Shown: piece by piece, positions 34,951 to 46,585 of the stretch
Layout of the letters: each line of letters opens with the position of its first letter
Numbering within the stretch: the first letter of the stretch is position 1
NCBI RefSeq assembly: GCF_040183065.1
Contig: NC_091131.1
Location: 99,882,330-99,946,329, forward strand
Direction: 5' to 3'
Origin: Periplaneta americana
Taxonomy: Eukaryota; Arthropoda; Insecta; Blattodea; Blattidae
Length of the DNA stretch: 64,000 bases
Notes under the pieces: model-generated
What the model was told of the DNA's origin: nothing
The model's database searches: none
What the model saw: only the letters and a program-made list of their open reading frames with translations
Program-made: the position numbers and the translations under genes

Positions 34951-36303
34951 TCCAGACATACTACTGATATGACATCACTTTTCTTAATATCATATGATGT
35001 ATCTGCAATGGTCCCAATATTTATGTTAAAAGAAAAGGAAACTGAGCAGCTTTGATAAAAGGAAATGTCACAAAAGTTTAAGGACTTTACTTACTCTCGC
35101 CATTATGTGTGGACAAGAGAGTGAAAATAAATCAAGTAAATAATGAACTACTTCACTGCATGATGTATTTTCTGCACAAATTATGACACAGGTAAGTATA
35201 TTGATATCTGGAACTTACGGTTCTATGATTATAGCTAATTTAGCATACTACATGAATAACTGACCCACCTAATTTTACTTGGCCTGAGACTAAACTTCTT
35301 ACCTAAATTAATAAAATTATTGAGATATAATGCAGGTGAAAATGAAGTGGTGGAATGACCGAGAACAGTTTCAGTATAGGAGAAATAATAATTTCAGACT
35401 ATGTAAGTGAATGCAAATGACTGATAAGATGAGGTGGTCCAGTTATTCATGCCCAGTCTGGTAGTATAATGATAAATTGATCTAGGAAGTTGAGAGAGAA
35501 TGAAACAACCATCATGAAACCACTAAATTGACATTGCCATATGTTATCTTGTCTCATACTATGGAGGAGTCCATTATTGCTTAAAAAATTAACTCCTGTA
35601 ACTTTTATTTAAATTGGCAATTGTTTAAAAATTTAACTCCGAATTTTATTTATGTAACTATACATACAGTGTAAGAGCATTACGTATCATTACTTCAGGG
35701 AATGGTAAGGGACAGTATTTGGAACAAAACACTTTAATATACTTGATGTCTATTTTCATAATAATTTTAGAAATCAAAATATTTAGGCTTTCAAGTTTTA
35801 TCTCAATTTGGAAGATCATAGTAACAGTCCAGTTAGAAACCAGCAGTGCTTAAGCAATAGAATAATAGAATAGACGTCACTCAAATACAGTGGGTGATAG
35901 AGAATCTAGGAGTATGGCAGTATATCAGTAGAGATATGGGAAATTAGTGAGACACGATAATGCAAACTGTTTTTATTTTGCCAATTTTTTGCATCATTTC
36001 TTCATACTTCGTCCCATAACCCTAAAAAACGCACTTTTTGAACCACGAAATAACGCGAATTCGTATAGTATGAAAAAAACATAATTCAAGTTTTTAAACG
36101 AATTCCAGCAATACTTGTGTTATTGGCGAAATCGTAACGATAATGTATTTTTAAGTAATAGTTTCATCATTTCCGTCTTTTTTTTTTTTTTCAATGACAC
36201 ATTCCGTTCTGCCATTTTGCCAACAAATGAATGTAGCTGTGTGTATGTATACTGTTTGAAAATTGATGCTGAAAATGCTCAATATACCACTCTTATCGTG
36301 TTT
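34951..36303. other. LPCAT3 intron, nothing recognised
   Basis: AT-rich intron sequence with no supported feature. Confidence 0.45.
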
Positions 36304-36425
36304 AGTATCTTCTTCTTCTTCTTCTTCTTCCCTTCAAGAATTAGGCCAAATGGTCTGTTACGATCTCACAGTTGAATTGTTAATCCAGTGCTTCTTTGGA
36401 CGACCGAGAAATCTCTTCCCATTTG
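36304..36425 (-). mobile_element. LINE 3' fragment with (GAA)n tail
   Basis: Minus-strand frame reads GKRFLGRPKKHWINNSTV, the GKR.LGRP..RW signature of reverse-transcriptase polyprotein tails, followed after a short spacer by about seven GAA units (TTC at 36309-36330 on the plus strand). Very short 5'-truncated copy of yet another family. Confidence 0.6.
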
Positions 36426-36542
36426 GACGATAGTGTTTAGTTTCTTAAGCCAATATTATAAAACTTGCATATATGTACTTTTAAAATAACATCGAAATCT
36501 AGAAAATTTCCTTAAAAATAAAACCACTATCACAGGACTCTA

Positions 36543-37149
36543 CTGGATGTTCAGTTCAAAGTGTGTCATGGCTCGCTGCATGCCGTCATGTGGCTAGTCG
36601 ATGAGCCTAGAGAATTCAATCTTCCTACACTTCCGCAGAGGTGTATTACTTATGTGCCAGAGAAGTTGCCTAGCAAGTACAGCGTTCATTCAGAAGAAAA
36701 CGTATCGATATGTACGGTAATGCCAGTAGTGGCAGGAATGTGAACTGTTTCGAAACATGTACTGAGGTGAGTTTTTTCTTACTGTCGGGATATGGGGAGA
36801 GGGTTAAGATGATTACTTACGTATTTGTTGACATTAGCTTCGACAACCAACATGGACACGGAGCATTTGATTTGTATTGTGGAATGTTGCCGTACACAAC
36901 CGATGATAACAAATACCCTGCGTACGACTTGGCCGCGCAAAACACAGTTCGAAAGAGGTTATGGTAGCACACAGACTGTACAGACCGCCATCTGTTGCTA
37001 CGACATTCAAGTTATACCGTACACGTTCTCAAAATCAGATTGAACGCCTTGATTAGGAGGCAACTTCTCTGACACAAAAGCTGAAACTCGCTTCAAATCA
37101 CTGACTCATCAACAGTGACGTCATGACACACTTTCAAATGAACACCCAG
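36543..37149. mobile_element. 607-bp mariner-type MITE
   Basis: Flanked by TA. Inverted ends CTGGATGTTCAGTTCAAAG and CTGGGTGTTCATTTGAAAG continue into TGTGTCATG. A second inverted motif (CAGAGAAGTTGCC) lies further in. No transposase motif recognised in any frame. Confidence 0.8.
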
Positions 37150-37954
37150 TATATACCAGTCAATTCATTTGGATGGAACTCCATTATGAAATTATGATAT
37201 ATACTGATTTCTTTGTATGACATGTATGGATTAAGTGAAGAGAATAAATGATTGAAATCAGCTGATCTTTGTCACTGAGACATATCTTTGCCAGAGGATA
37301 GAGTCGAGTATGTCTTAGGTATTACAGAAGCTAGGAGTACAATAAAGTAAAATGACTTGTTATCGAAATATAAGAGTATGGTACTACACTATCTGAACTG
37401 AAAATAGGAATGTTTTAAAAAACGTCGACTTTCAGCAAAAGTATTGGATAATAATGAAGTGTATATTTCTGGTTACAAATAGCATTCTCTCTATCACTCA
37501 ATGCCCTTACACCTTGTATATATCAATGACCTTACACCTTGTATATATCAATGACCATCACCATTCTACTTAGTAGTTCTATCAATATTACTAACACTTG
37601 TCTTGTTTTGTATTCGTCATCCTTTATCTTTCAGTGTGGGATAAAAACATGTCTAAGGCTACAAATTAGCAGCTAAATTACTACAAAAAAGTTTACGTGT
37701 ACTAAATATCTTCATTTTCTGTATACCAGTATTAATAGTAAAGATTTAAAACATGAATGCTATCACTGAATAAAGTCATGTTTAAAGAGAGAGAGAGAGA
37801 GAGAGAGAAGAATGGCCCCAGTGATATGTTAATCGAACTTAATAAATTAATAATGTAAAGTTTATATGGAAATAACATTACTGAAAGGATAAATTATCTG
37901 TAGAAATCAAGAGCAAACACACAACATTAATAATGATTAGGAGTAAACTTTTTG
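37150..37954. other. LPCAT3 intron with short repeats
   Basis: A 28-base direct repeat around CCTTACACCTTGTATA (37505-37555) and a GA array (37786-37808). Otherwise unremarkable. Confidence 0.55.
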
Positions 37955-38215
37955 GATATTCTGTGACCTGGACTCTCCAATGTTTCAGAACTGTACACAG
38001 GTTCCATCACCAGGACAAATTGTTACAACTTAAAGTATTGCCTATTCTATTAGATCCATTATGTTTGACCCAGTTGTTTGAAGTACCAAGCCATAACGTG
38101 CTCAATGGAGTAGGTAATCTTTCAGATAGTATCAATTTCACCTGATGATGGAACATGTATACAGTTCCAAAATATTGGAAATGTTAAGTTCCAGCAAACA
38201 GTGGGAATACCCAAA
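37955..38215. mobile_element. 260-bp foldback MITE
   Basis: Arms of about 75 bases: GGATATTC...GTACACAGGTTCCATCACCAGG on the left is the inverted counterpart of CCTGATGATGGAACATGTATAC...GGGAATACCC on the right. The arm recurs as a half copy near 25.3 kb. It ends 66 bases from an LPCAT3 exon donor. Confidence 0.75.
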
Positions 38216-38281
38216 AGTCTACTTCTGACACAATCACCGTGAAAGTATAAAAATTTAAATCAATAATGATATAATGTCTAC

Positions 38282-38440
38282 CTCATCTTTGAAAGTTCCA
38301 CTAACAAAGTCTAGGTATCTTTTCATAGGGAATTGTGGGCCAACCAAGAAACTGGCCGGAAAGTACGTATATGCAGCTACTTCAAGCAAAGACGGCGTTT
38401 TTGAAAGAGCAGTCTTCTTCTGTTCTTGGGAAAGTTCTTC
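38282..38440 (-). CDS. LPCAT3: LPCAT3 internal exon (53 codons)
   Basis: 159 bases in phase 0 on both sides, acceptor TTTGCAG, donor GTAGAC. Encodes EELSQEQKKTALSKTPSLLE, VAAYTYFPASFLVGPQFPMK and RYLDFVSGTFKDE. The block TPSLLEVA.Y.YF...FLVGPQFPM is a highly conserved LPCAT3/MBOAT5 signature (human PSLLEVAGFSYFYGAFLVGPQFSM). It joins FDGKKSE of the upstream exon. Confidence 0.95.
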
Positions 38441-38996
38441 CTGCAAATGACAAAAAACAGTAACTACTTAAATGAACAAATTCACAAACTCACATGGATA
38501 TACAAATTGAAATACATTCAATATGAGTTCTTACAAATAAAGAGCACATGGAAAAGCCATTTAGGACCAATTACAATTAAACACACAAATCTGAGTGAAA
38601 ATGTTTTTTTCCGAAGATAACACATATTACAGAATGAATGAATGAATGAATGAATTAATTAATTAATTTGAGTATATGAAAATAAATACATAGTTTTTCG
38701 AATAAGATTACAAAAATCACAAAACAAGCACATACAAACTGAATTGTAACTGTGAAAAAAAATGTATGGTTTATCTCCTCATTGGATGCTAAGTAAACTC
38801 CGAAGAATATAATCTAGACATTTTAAAGACGAAAAAAGGTGCTAGCTTCTAGATGAACTTCATCAAGCAAAGACTAATTTATAATTATAAGACTAATTTA
38901 TTATATAATTATTGATTAAGACAACACTGTACACGAGCCTGGCTCTTATGGTAGTGGCTAGAAACATTTTTGTCTTATAATTTTAATTTGTACTAA

Positions 38997-39027
<31 letters not shown>

Positions 39028-39571
39028 ATACATAAATAAATAACTAAATAAATAAATCAATCAATCAATAAATGAATATATATATATTATATATATCTCC
39101 ACCAAACAAACGTCACATTTCAATAACTTAGGATACAACATTATTTACACTATAGGCATGAATATGTTATCCATTTAATTTTAAATTGTAGACCTTTTCT
39201 TTGTAATGTGTTGTTTGTGAAGAAGTAATGAATGAATGAATGAATGAATGAATTGCTAATGTGTTGATTATCGTGGAGTGAGTGATTTAAAAAAAATTTT
39301 AATTCAATGTTGTGAGTTAACAACTTTTAATTCACTGCCGTAAGTAAAGCCATTGTTTAGGTTGCTAAAGATGACGAAATAAAGACCAATTTAGATACTA
39401 GTCATGGATGAAATATTGTATAGCACACGAGAGTAAACAGATTTTGTGCATTCCTGAAAATTATCACTCTCGCCAGATGTACAATATTAAGATTATTATT
39501 TTGATAGACTTAATGAAACAGGTTCTTTTATATTACAGAAAAAGAAGGCAGAAGCGTCATGTTCTTATACT
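38441..39571. other. LPCAT3 intron with tetranucleotide repeats
   Basis: Holds GAAT/AATT arrays (38630-38665, 39225-39252) and an AAAT array (38993-39060). No gene or transposon recognised. Confidence 0.6.
38993..39060. repeat. (AAAT)n microsatellite
   Basis: About 16 units with a few substitutions, followed by a short ATCA and TA stretch. Confidence 0.9.
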
Positions 39572-39745
39572 TACAAATAATGGTTTTTAAGGAACCTGGA
39601 GGTTCATTGCCGCCCTCACATAAGCCCGCCATTGGTCCCTATCCTGAGCAAGATTAATCCAGTCTCTACCACCATATCCCACCTCCCTCAAATCCAGTTC
39701 TATATTATCTTCCCATTTACGTCTTAGCCTCCCCAAAGGTGTATT
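39572..39745 (-). mobile_element. LINE 3' end, family A (truncated)
   Basis: Reverse complement shares the family A terminus: coding tail region, TGAACCTCCAGGTTCC and a shortened CCATTATTTGTAAG end. About 170 bases long. Closely similar to the copy at 19.8 kb. Confidence 0.8.
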
Positions 39746-40036
39746 TGGTATAGCAATATAGGTCAGCTAAGAGTTTCTACTGTCTTTATCCATTAATGTT
39801 ATGTCTGTAATGACTATTCCAATAGAGTTTATGACGCTTGTTCTCTAAAATGTTACCGAATTTGAATTTTCAATTTTATGACAAAGTACTAGTTTTAGGT
39901 TTATTAGGTGTGCAATCGTCGATGACTGTGTCTTGTATTACCAAATACATTAGGATGCTTCTTTATCCCTAGGATCGTCTTAGAGTTCGAATATTCCAGC
40001 ATAATATAAACTAAATGGTGTATAACCTACAAATCG

Positions 40037-40110
40037 ATAGCTAAGAAGTGATACCTCGTATCTACAAAAATGGTCATTTAGTTTAACTATACTATTATTT
40101 GGATTAACTA

Positions 40111-40152
<42 letters not shown>

Positions 40153-40357
40153 GTTTGCAGCATTGGACAGTTAACTAATATGTTGTTCTCGAGTAGGATA
40201 CCTTGCAAAGCAGAAACATAGCCTATATACAAACTGTGTCTATTTTGAGAAACATTAATTTTTAAAACAGTTTTTTTAATTCACCAGCAAATTTACAGAT
40301 ACAAGGTATCACTTCTTAGTCATCCATATGCTTTAACTATGAATTTGTGTAACTACA

Positions 40358-40362
<5 letters not shown>
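40037..40362. repeat. Inverted and direct repeat around ATT arrays
   Basis: CTAAGAAGTGATACCTCGTA (left) and its near-complement (about 40300-40323) are inverted. TTTAACTAT...TAACTAC.ATTATT occurs directly before both ATT arrays (40105-40152 and 40359-40436). Looks like a small rearranged MITE; boundaries unclear. Confidence 0.5.
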
Positions 40363-40412
<50 letters not shown>

Positions 40413-40436
40413 TCGTATTATTATTACTCGTATTAT
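40359..40436. repeat. (ATT)n microsatellite
   Basis: Long ATT array followed by ATC/ATT variants. It creates a spurious poly-Ile frame on the minus strand. Confidence 0.95.
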
Positions 40437-40439
40437 TAT

Positions 40440-41060
40440 CATCATAATCATCATCATCGTTATCATCGTCAGCATTATTATCATCACTATTTTATTGTTA
40501 CTGCGATGATGACCATAGGATAGTGTTAAGTTTCTTAGCTGAAGGGTCCCTTTCAAGTCGTTGCTTTTGAACAACCTCTTCATAAAGCTGACTGATATAT
40601 TATCAGTTTACGTATCGTAATACTTCCAGACAATGCCTATTAGAATTGCACTGTCCTTGCCCAGAGACTCAAAAGTTGTCAAGAAGTCCTATATTGAGAC
40701 ACGGAAATTTAAAAAACTGATAAGTCTAAATGAATGGTATCATGTAAGGCATGCTTACTTCCTTACCATACTTTTACGTAATATTTATTCTACCAAGGGC
40801 TCGCTGTACGAGAATTTTCGTCAAACAAGTTGAGTGAATGTTGCTTCAAGAGACTATGACGATTAGACACAACAAAACACTTATGCCACTTATGCTATTT
40901 CAGTTAGTTTGTGTGGTGTGTGTTAGTTTTATAATAAAGACAGAATAATGTTTATATTTATTTTCTCCAAATAATTGATTAACTTTTCTTATGTTTTATA
41001 ATTTTTTGCCATACAAAATTCTCGATTTAAGTGTGCGTGCGTGTGTGTGTGTGTGCGTGC

Positions 41061-41097
<37 letters not shown>

Positions 41098-41266
41098 CAA
41101 GCGTGTGTGTGTAATGAACAAATAATATGCCTAAAACTTTCTACCATATCATTAACTAGACAAAAGGCAGCTTCATTTAGCAATATATCTGATGCCTAAA
41201 ATTAATGTCAAGATTTAAAATACATCTCTATGTTCTGAAGGTAAGTAATGAATGAAAGATACTTAC
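40440..41266. other. LPCAT3 intron, GT-rich microsatellite only
   Basis: Apart from the GT array at 41032-41113 nothing is recognised. Confidence 0.5.
41032..41113. repeat. (GT)n microsatellite
   Basis: Roughly 40 GT/GC units with alternating purine-pyrimidine throughout, a potential Z-DNA tract about 150 bases downstream of an exon donor on the transcribed strand. Confidence 0.9.
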
Positions 41267-41382
41267 TTCTGACTTCTTCCCATCAAAGAGATCAAATGCC
41301 AATCCAATTAACCGTAGTGTGAGGACACATTGTGGCATACTCCACTTAATATCGTAAGTTTCTGTACCAGTCATGTAATAAC
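41267..41382 (-). CDS. LPCAT3: LPCAT3 exon, most upstream one found
   Basis: 116 bases, acceptor TTTTCAG, donor GTAAGT. It begins with the last two bases of a Gly-type codon and encodes YYMTGTETYDIKWSMPQCVL, then TLRLIGLAFDLFDGKKSE. This matches the human block GYYYTATGNYDIKWTMPHCVLTL..., which lies about 130 residues into the protein. The upstream N-terminal exon or exons are therefore missing here, and must lie at higher coordinates or outside the window. Confidence 0.95.
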
Positions 41383-42113
41383 CTGAAATAATAAAAATAA
41401 GAAAATATAAATTATTTTCAAAATTAATCATAACTGGAAGAAAGAGATTAAGCGCAAAACAAAATCGTAGCTGAAGTGGTGACCAGGCAGGAGGAGATAA
41501 TGTTAAGGAAAAGTTTTCCGGGTAGTAAATTTGCTAGACAATGAAACCATAATGATTAAATTTATAGACGACTAACGAGGTCGCTAATTTGACTACTACC
41601 TTAAAATATTATTGTATTTATCTTCTGAATTAATGTAGCAAAAAGTAAGCCTCATGTACAACAAATCTCAGAGATTCTAATGCAGTTCAAATCCTGGTCC
41701 TTTTGGATGGGTTGCTATTAAACTAATTTACACACTCATTTTATTACGCTGTAAGATCGACGTTATGAACACAAAATGGAATATGATCTATAACATTAAA
41801 TGTGGGGAAAACTACAAACATGACTTAATAGAATGGAATAGGTAGTAAGAAACTGAATTAAGAGAGAACTTAGACAATATAACTACAAGAAAAATAACTG
41901 TGTAGTTAGTAGTACATTCACTCAGCGAGTTGAAAATTTACTCATAATATGTCGTGATTTTGACTAATAAATTAACAAAGCAAGTTTATTCTCTTAGACT
42001 TTCGGAAACAAAAAAGTTACCAAGCACGATAGCTAAATATCTGCGCTTAAAACACAGTTTACCCTAAAATTTATCTGCTTTCTATAGTTATTATTATTAC
42101 TACATTCCTTTTA

Positions 42114-42171
<58 letters not shown>

Positions 42172-42868
42172 GTTATTTATTGTGAAAAAGTTACTATCGC
42201 CGAATTCTGGTGAATCATGACGATATTTAAAAAAATATTCGTTCTATCGCATCATTATCGAATATATTTTGGATGTTTGTGTAGAATATTAATATAGACC
42301 AATTTGTTTGCGTTAACCATACCTAAAACATTCCTATTCACTTACATTTCATTATTGTCATTCACATTTCATTGCAATATTACAATTTTATTACGGATGT
42401 ATTTAATCAAACAAATTAATCCGTCATTGATTATGGTAGAGTAACTACATAAGACTCAGATTTTCTATTATAATATTATGAATTTTTCTACAGATCAGAG
42501 ACAAAATGAAATTAGTTACATTTTTTCCCAGATTTCAAATCGACGAACGTGTATTACAAGCCATTAGTTATCTTGTGAAACCAAATGCGTGCGCTGCAGC
42601 TAGAGCTGTCATAATGAAGAAACACAAAACCAGGACATATCGACACATCAATTCGATCGACAACAGGAAACGTATGAATTTATAATAAACATACTGTATT
42701 TAATATGGATGCTAAGTATCATTTACATTTATTTACTATGCACAAACACATCAATATCACTTATTTAGGCCTACTTAACATGGACAGGGTTGGACACTTC
42801 ACTAATACACTTTATTTTATCTATCACCTTCTTATTTGGCCATTCAAGTCTGTGTAACAGTAGCACTC
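41383..42868. other. Presumed LPCAT3 intron, nothing recognised
   Basis: Upstream of the first recognised exon. Contains an ATT array (42109-42171). I searched the minus strand for the conserved N-terminal MBOAT helices and found none. Confidence 0.5.
42109..42171. repeat. (ATT)n microsatellite
   Basis: About 20 units, uninterrupted. Confidence 0.95.
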
Positions 42869-43427
42869 ATACTTCTTAGAAACATAATGTAGAAAGAAGA
42901 AAGGAACTTCGTTTGCTTCTGAATTACCTTGTAAAATTCACTCCAATTCACATTTTTAATATATCTGCAGAATTTCATTTACTGATTTAAGTGATAATCT
43001 GTTCTATTCTTCTCTCCACTGTGCATTCTTCAAAGTAAACACTCTTTTCAACGCTGGCATTACGCCCAGGTACAGAAAAATAAAATTCTCCAATTTTCGG
43101 TAATCCTGAGTACTGTTCCACAGAAACACAGCTGTGACACAAATTTACCCAGACTTTGTGTGAAAGCATATCTTTAGAGCTTTCTTCTTTGTTGTCCGAT
43201 AGGTAAGATTTAAATTTCACCGTCTGTTCAAAGAGAAGGCTCTCATTCAACTCGCAAGATATATTACCTTACATCCACTTGAGTGTCATTTTGACAGTAT
43301 CACATAAATTATTGCAATTTTTCAGACTGCTCCCAAAATCACGGACTTCCGTCTTTTCGGCGCGGACATTCTTCTTACGCTTATAATCACAGACTGTCCG
43401 CGAAATCCGCGGCATTTATGGCAACCC
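42869..43427 (-). mobile_element. hAT remnant, family with AGGGTTGCCA ends
   Basis: The minus-strand 5' end CTAGGGTTGCCATAAATG matches the end of the second copy at 44.56 kb. The C-terminal hAT dimerisation domain reads SHKVWVNLCHSC, LPKIGEFYFSVPGRNASVEKS and TVERRIEQI, paralleling F..IPGHNA..ERVFS...W..ERN in related transposases. The other terminus was not found. Confidence 0.7.
42987..43250 (-). pseudogene. hAT transposase C-terminal fragment
   Basis: 87-codon open stretch covering the end of the catalytic domain, with EFYFSVPGRNASVEK holding the usual catalytic Glu position (ASVE), and a corrupted dimerisation segment. Downstream, SEFYKVIQKQTK-like residues continue with stops. Only the last third of a transposase is left; inactive. 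Confidence 0.7.
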
Positions 43428-44562
43428 TAGTCGCAGCTCATGGTAGAATCAAATGGTGGAAGTTAATTTGTTAGCTAGCTGCAAGTGGAACCGTAATGAG
43501 GGAGAAAAGCTTTCCAATCCACTTTCTTCTTCCCCTCAGACACAAGTTGATTTCACGAGATGACGAATAACCTGTAAGTACAGTTATAAATCGTGTGCTT
43601 TAAAGTTTGAGTTACTGTGACATGAGTGAGGAAGGTCTGTTTATCTCCATTATTTGATTCATAACGCTCATTTCGGAAGATAATGGACATATTCTTTGTT
43701 TCTCGCTATATCCACAGCCAGAACAATCCATCCAAAGCAGACATGACAGTTGACACAAAGCATTTCTCTGAGTTTTGTGTTTGAGAGAAGCCGAAAAGGT
43801 GAAGTAAACTTTAATCGTAAAATTTTGGTGTGTGGTGTACCGTTTGACGAGCTGTTTCAACCTACAAAAATCGATCAACTTATTGTTTCACAGAAATCAG
43901 TTAATTTATTGTTTTCGAAGTTTACCTACATAATAATTCAAAGCGACTATTGCAGCCCCTAATAAACTTGCCAGTTTTAAGTGAGTAAACTCGATCCGTG
44001 TCTGAAAAAAAAATTACGCAACAATGAAGAACGTGCAACTGTAATATTCTTGAACTGTAACTAATTACGAGAGGTGTGGGAGGATTAATAGTCAAGAAAG
44101 AGGAAATCACAGTTCACTATTCTCGACTTACAATTTTAATATTAAGCTAATCATTTACTTAAAGTATTGGGTCTTTTCGTCCATTACATCCCCATAAAAA
44201 TCTACTTAACACTAGACTTCCTGGTCACAATGTCATTTATTACAATTCGTAAACAAGAATAAAATGTCACTTGTCTTTCGACTATTATATGTTTTCGGTA
44301 GAAGACAAACGACACAGTCCATTATTATTTATGGGTGACAGATAAATATCTAACTTCATTCACCGAGAATCGAATTTACAAGGGATCCTCCTATGTCATG
44401 GTGTTTGAATTTAATGAAAATGTATATTTAAGCTAATTTTCGTTAGTTAAGAAACGTGGTGATGGTCGTTCGTTTCGCCTTTTCCTCATTTACGAAATAT
44501 AATGAATTGAAAATCGTTGTTACTTTACCGTTTCTTGCGCGCACTCGGATCCTCATAGTTCC
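43428..44562. other. Unassigned spacer
   Basis: No gene or repeat recognised. Frames of 60-90 codons lack motifs. Confidence 0.45.
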
Positions 44563-45590
44563 AAGGGTTGCCAACCGTCTGGAATTTTTCCGGATTGTCA
44601 GGAAATCAGTCCTCTATGCAAGTAAAAAATTTAATTCTTTTTAGGACACTTAATGTCCGTAATTTTGTTCATTGCAATATTATATTCTGAAATATATTGA
44701 TATTTCATTATTAGAGATCCGACGTAGTTTGCAATGGCTTGGTAGTAAATCAGCATTTCAATAACTTGAGTGATTCTGATGTGCATCTCTTTAAGATGGA
44801 GGCGCTGAATGTGTATCAGGGGCCCACTAACTATTTACAAAAATGATTTGATTATGATTCTTCACTTCTCAAGACAATCACTTTTCTAAGCCTTAATGAT
44901 ACTTTCACATTCAGTGTCCTTATTGAAATTGTGAATATACTGCATATTAAGATAGAACTGGACTTTGAAAATGGTCATACATTGTACCAAGAGTTTTGCC
45001 TATTGAAAGAGATGATGCCGATACTGTAAGATCTACTAACTCCTCAAGAATGCTGGGACACTGTTTTGAAGACACGTAGTGTGCCAAACTTAAAGAAAAT
45101 TGCTGGACACATACATGTTCTTCCTATTAGCAATGTTCATGTGGGGCGAGTTTTATTTTTTAATGAAGAATCTCTGGACTGACGAGAATAACTGGGTGAG
45201 GTCAGAACTTGTAAAATCAGAACTCTTAGTAAAGACGAACTCTAATATGTCATGTAGAGAATTTTTTGATTATGTTTCAACAAACATAGAACTATTAAAC
45301 AAAAGCAAAGAAAGCAACAAATGTTCTTTTAAACAATGTTAATGTAGTGAGTGTAGGGACATGGATATCAATCCCTATGCTTTTCAATGTGTATAGACTT
45401 ATGGCATGTTCTTTAATATAGGGTACACTGCTACAATCAAATAATATCACGGAGGTACTAGTTCTAATTGATTGAGTGTTAAATATAAGTGTATTGACAT
45501 TGAAATTCATTATAAGTTTATGTCCTTTTTTATTTATTTTTTAATGTGTCCTGAATTTCCGTCCTCTAGAGTTGGCAATTAACGAATTGT
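44563..45590 (+). mobile_element. hAT remnant, second copy, plus strand
   Basis: Starts AAGGGTTGCCAACCGTCTGG. The far end, inverted, reads TTAATTGCCAACTCTAGAGG. Between them only a transposase C-terminus is left. Same family as the remnant at 42.87-43.43 kb by terminus and by the conserved WTDE.N..R.ELVK region. Confidence 0.65.
45075..45342 (+). pseudogene. hAT transposase C-terminal fragment
   Basis: LPISNVHVGRV then, after a frame change at about 45160, LMKNLWTDENNWVRSELVKS, LLVKTNSNMSCREFFDYVS and IELLNKSKESNKCSF. This is the hAT C-terminal dimerisation domain. The Glu expected in the ...NV.(E)R.F motif is Gly here (HVGRV), so a catalytic residue is also lost. Confidence 0.75.
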
Positions 45591-46585
45591 ACACTGGGGG
45601 ATACAATTGACGAAAAAGGCCCAATCATTGACAAAACAAGGTCAGTAGGTCTAATTATGATGATGATGACGATGACAGGGATGGAATGTAGTGAGGTAGA
45701 AAGGTGTTGAAAGTTAGAGTGATGATGGTATGTTACGACAGTCCATTCTACAATGGCAAATTAAAGTACGAAATTTAATCAAACACATTACCATACTTAA
45801 GAAATCTTTCAATTCTCCAACGGACAGTCATCTTTTCTAATCCAATCATATAATACCCTGTAATAAGGAACGAAGTGGGCAGAATTAGGGTTAGTACAAA
45901 GCAATAGAAAATAGTTTAGAAATCTATAAATCTAGACTACATCTGAAAATTATAAATAGCTAAATACAAATACCATTTCCATTTTTGACGTAGAATACAT
46001 ATTTTCCTACACTGATTATGGGCTCCCATCCGTGGAGAAACAAAGAATGACAGAATTTCAAACACTTACTGTAAGAACACTATGAGCCACAGCTAAATGC
46101 TAATGTTATTAGTAGTTAAGCCATGAACGAATGGAATTGTGTGACACGCCCAATGACGACGTCATTTCCACTCGCTACGAGCATGAGGGCGCCAGAGTTG
46201 CGCATAAAATTAGTCGTGCTGCAAAGCCTCTCTCGGTAACATCTCAGCAACGAGAGCAGCTACAGACTCATTTAATTTGTAATCGTGGGTTCTGCTATAT
46301 TAAAGTGAAAACAGACACGTACGATACACTTTCAGTGAACCATAGTAAGAAATTTGTTGTGAGCTGAGAACTAATTTCGAAATGTCGCTTCGTATAAAGA
46401 GAAAGTTTATCGTACGTCCTTAATTAATTTACTTCTCTTATCACAGATCCATATTCTCCACTTGTAAACCGAAAAAAATAAATAAATAAATAAATAAATT
46501 CAAACTAACACAACTGTAGTTTCATTCCCCGAACTGTGTGACGTATTCCATGGCCGGTGTAGTATCCCTGATAGCCTACATAGGG
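45591..46585. other. Unassigned spacer with a CpG-rich patch
   Basis: Near 46140-46270 CpG dinucleotides cluster, with GACGTCAT and GGGCGCCAG. Could be a promoter fragment; no start codon plus splice donor pair is convincing. Confidence 0.35.
45782..45857 (-). pseudogene. Exon-like fragment resembling LPCAT3 exon at 41267-41382
   Basis: On the minus strand a TTACAG acceptor is followed in the same phase by codons reading YYMIGLEKMTVRWRIERFLK, against YYMTGTETYDIKWSMPQCVL in the real exon: YYM, G, E and W coincide at matching positions. After that similarity ends and TAA follows, with a possible GTAATG donor a little earlier. It could be a decayed tandem exon duplicate, an alternative exon or chance. 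Upstream of the real exon on the transcribed strand. Confidence 0.35.

Noticed and set aside
37955..38215. Hammerhead-ribozyme-like core CTGATGA followed by a 6-bp stem (TGGAAC/GTTCCA)
   Set aside because: The obligatory GAAA after stem II reads AAAA in both copies (here and inverted near 25.3 kb), and no fitting stem III with a cleavage site was found.
40353..40583. Poly-Ile/Met frame
   Set aside because: Translation of ATT/ATC microsatellite.
46140..46270. CpG patch with GACGTCAT as a CRE promoter
   Set aside because: No associated start, donor or recognisable exon; single motif.
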